Origin: Argopecten irradians
Lineage: Eukaryota; Mollusca; Bivalvia; Pectinida; Pectinidae
Length of the DNA stretch: 64,000 nucleotides
Reading direction: 5' to 3'
Assembly (NCBI RefSeq): GCF_041381155.1
Contig: NC_091142.1
Coordinates: forward strand, 43,002,747 to 43,066,746
Below, piece after piece: positions 62,700-64,000 of this stretch. Position 1 is the first letter of the stretch. Each line of letters begins with the position of its first letter. A model generated the notes under the pieces. That model saw only the letters and a program-made list of their open reading frames with translations, was not told the DNA's origin and did no database searches. The position numbers and the translations under genes were made by a program.

Positions 62700-64000
62700 A
62701 TAGTATTCTCAGAATACTTTTATTAAACTGAAATTCAATCAATGGGAATGTTTAAGACTGTTTTGTGAAACCTGATCTTTTATTCTTCCTATATTGATAT
62801 GTTAAAATACAAGATTATGGCATTACAGATCTATCTACCGAACAGTTTTTTTATTATTATTATTGTTGTTATTTATTTATTTAAACACAATAATTCTGTT
62901 ATATGCTGGATTTTCTTTCCAAAGTCAAAGTCAAAGTGAATGGTTCTGTTTTCTATCTATGGTGATAACTTCTTTGTACGTAATACTTTGGAATAAACTG
63001 CTGACACAATGCTTAAAGACTTAATGCATAGTTGGTGAGTATGCTATATCTGCTGGAGTCATCGGTTTGATACATGGTGCATAATCCTCGTCTGACATGG
63101 CGTTATTACACCCTCCCCGCAGTGAAATGTCGATAGTGCGTATGATAGAAAGAATGCATGGTGTATGGAGAACATATATATATAAATTTTACTTTTTACC
63201 TCAAAATGACATGTACCTTAAATCTAACTGAATTACATACGTCATCAGAGCCCTTCTACTGAACATTTCTTTTTCTGGTACAGCAGATTATCCGTGATAT
63301 CCAGTTATATCGAGGTTCAAATGGATGTGTTAGAGGCCAACGTCACCATGATTAAGTTTTGACATGTACTGCATACTTAGGTGTCCTTCATGTTGTGTTC
63401 TTAGGAGATTAGCTAATATTTACAATACTGTGTACGATAAAATAGCCATGAACGATATCAAATATTCATTTAAGTTTTTTAATCAGTAATTTAAACAAAT
63501 TGAATTAAGTTAGATGATAATTATTTCTGTTTTAAGACAACTATACAATACTATATTCAACCTTCACTGTATGTAGTTCCTTAATTAGCTTTATTCTCAT
63601 TTACGGTCACCAAACAGGGATGCCGAAGAAATTTGCTAAAGTTCAGTTTCGGCTGATTCGTTTATTCAATAATAACTGGAATGATTTGTCCATGCTATCT
63701 AGGAGAAGATTGTAGCCTGGTCAGCATATGTTGCCTTGGTTTAATTGATTTTAAATTTCGAAATACTTTCTCCTCATTGTTTTTATATTTGCTTTATTGT
63801 TATAAGGTAAGAAATAGGTAAATATGTAAGTCCTATTTTGTCGGTTACCTATATAGACACCTAGGATCAAGTAAATACAATCTAATGTAAATAGTGAGTA
63901 GTTAGTGGACGGTGTGGGTATATATACCGAATTTATTGATGAGAGTACAAAAGGAAAAGTAGTAATTTGAGTATACACATATGTTTAGTTATATCGATTC
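62700..64000. other. AT-rich right end, no gene seen
   Basis: ATT/GTT microsatellite-like run at 62850-62885 and an AAAGTC triplication near 62922-62938. No exon with protein similarity recognised. Confidence 0.35.

Overview
The window looks like nuclear DNA of a bivalve mollusc. It is AT-rich, with intron-split genes using GT-AG junctions, many minisatellites, a jockey/CR1-like LINE tail, fold-back elements with the molluscan TTATCTCCC motif, and an AGGTCA-rich interspersed repeat I associate with bivalve genomes. The species cannot be fixed from sequence alone. No viral or retroviral fossil was recognised.

Three genes are supported by protein similarity. (1) Positions 13910 to 2104, minus strand: thirteen exons of TRAPPC11 (N-terminal half with the foie gras domain); the gene runs off the left edge. 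(2) Positions 17655 to 29671, plus strand: RWDD4, complete, with exon 2 present twice because of a 1.76 kb tandem duplication. TRAPPC11 and RWDD4 stand head to head, as I recall for human 4q35, with a likely shared promoter near 16.2-16.6 kb. (3) Positions 53300 to 54695, plus strand: the last two exons of an arylacetamide deacetylase-like (AADAC/NCEH1 family) hydrolase. Its 5' exons, including the HGGG oxyanion-hole exon, are not visible. A possible first coding exon (MGASQS...) of a fourth gene lies at 60154-60181.

About half of the window is tandem repeat. The arrays are 35 bp (1-2091), 66 bp (2741-4568), 35 bp (12635-13200), 60 bp (22430-22800), 68 bp (23475-27770), 17 bp (28011-29226), 30 bp (29930-30445), 68 bp (33640-39214), 40 bp (39214-53150, about 350 copies), 84 bp (58955-59310) and 26 bp (61306-61745).

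The most striking observation is that several arrays are built from exon-intron junctions of the host gene. The 66 bp unit contains the 3' splice site of TRAPPC11 exon 12, the 12.6 kb 35 bp unit contains the 5' splice site of exon 2, and the 17 bp unit contains the 5' splice site of RWDD4 exon 5. The acceptor of TRAPPC11 exon 13 is duplicated in frame (51 nt), and the end of RWDD4 exon 3 has a decayed copy in the next intron. Splice junctions therefore seem to act as seeds for tandem amplification here, leaving dozens of decoy splice sites beside real exons.

From 33.6 to 53.15 kb two satellites abut with no unique DNA. Part of the first (35.6-39.0 kb) is full of small indels that look like uncorrected read error, so the assembly there deserves suspicion. 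The right end (54.7-64 kb) is mostly non-coding, with a dead LINE, two long hairpins and small repeats.
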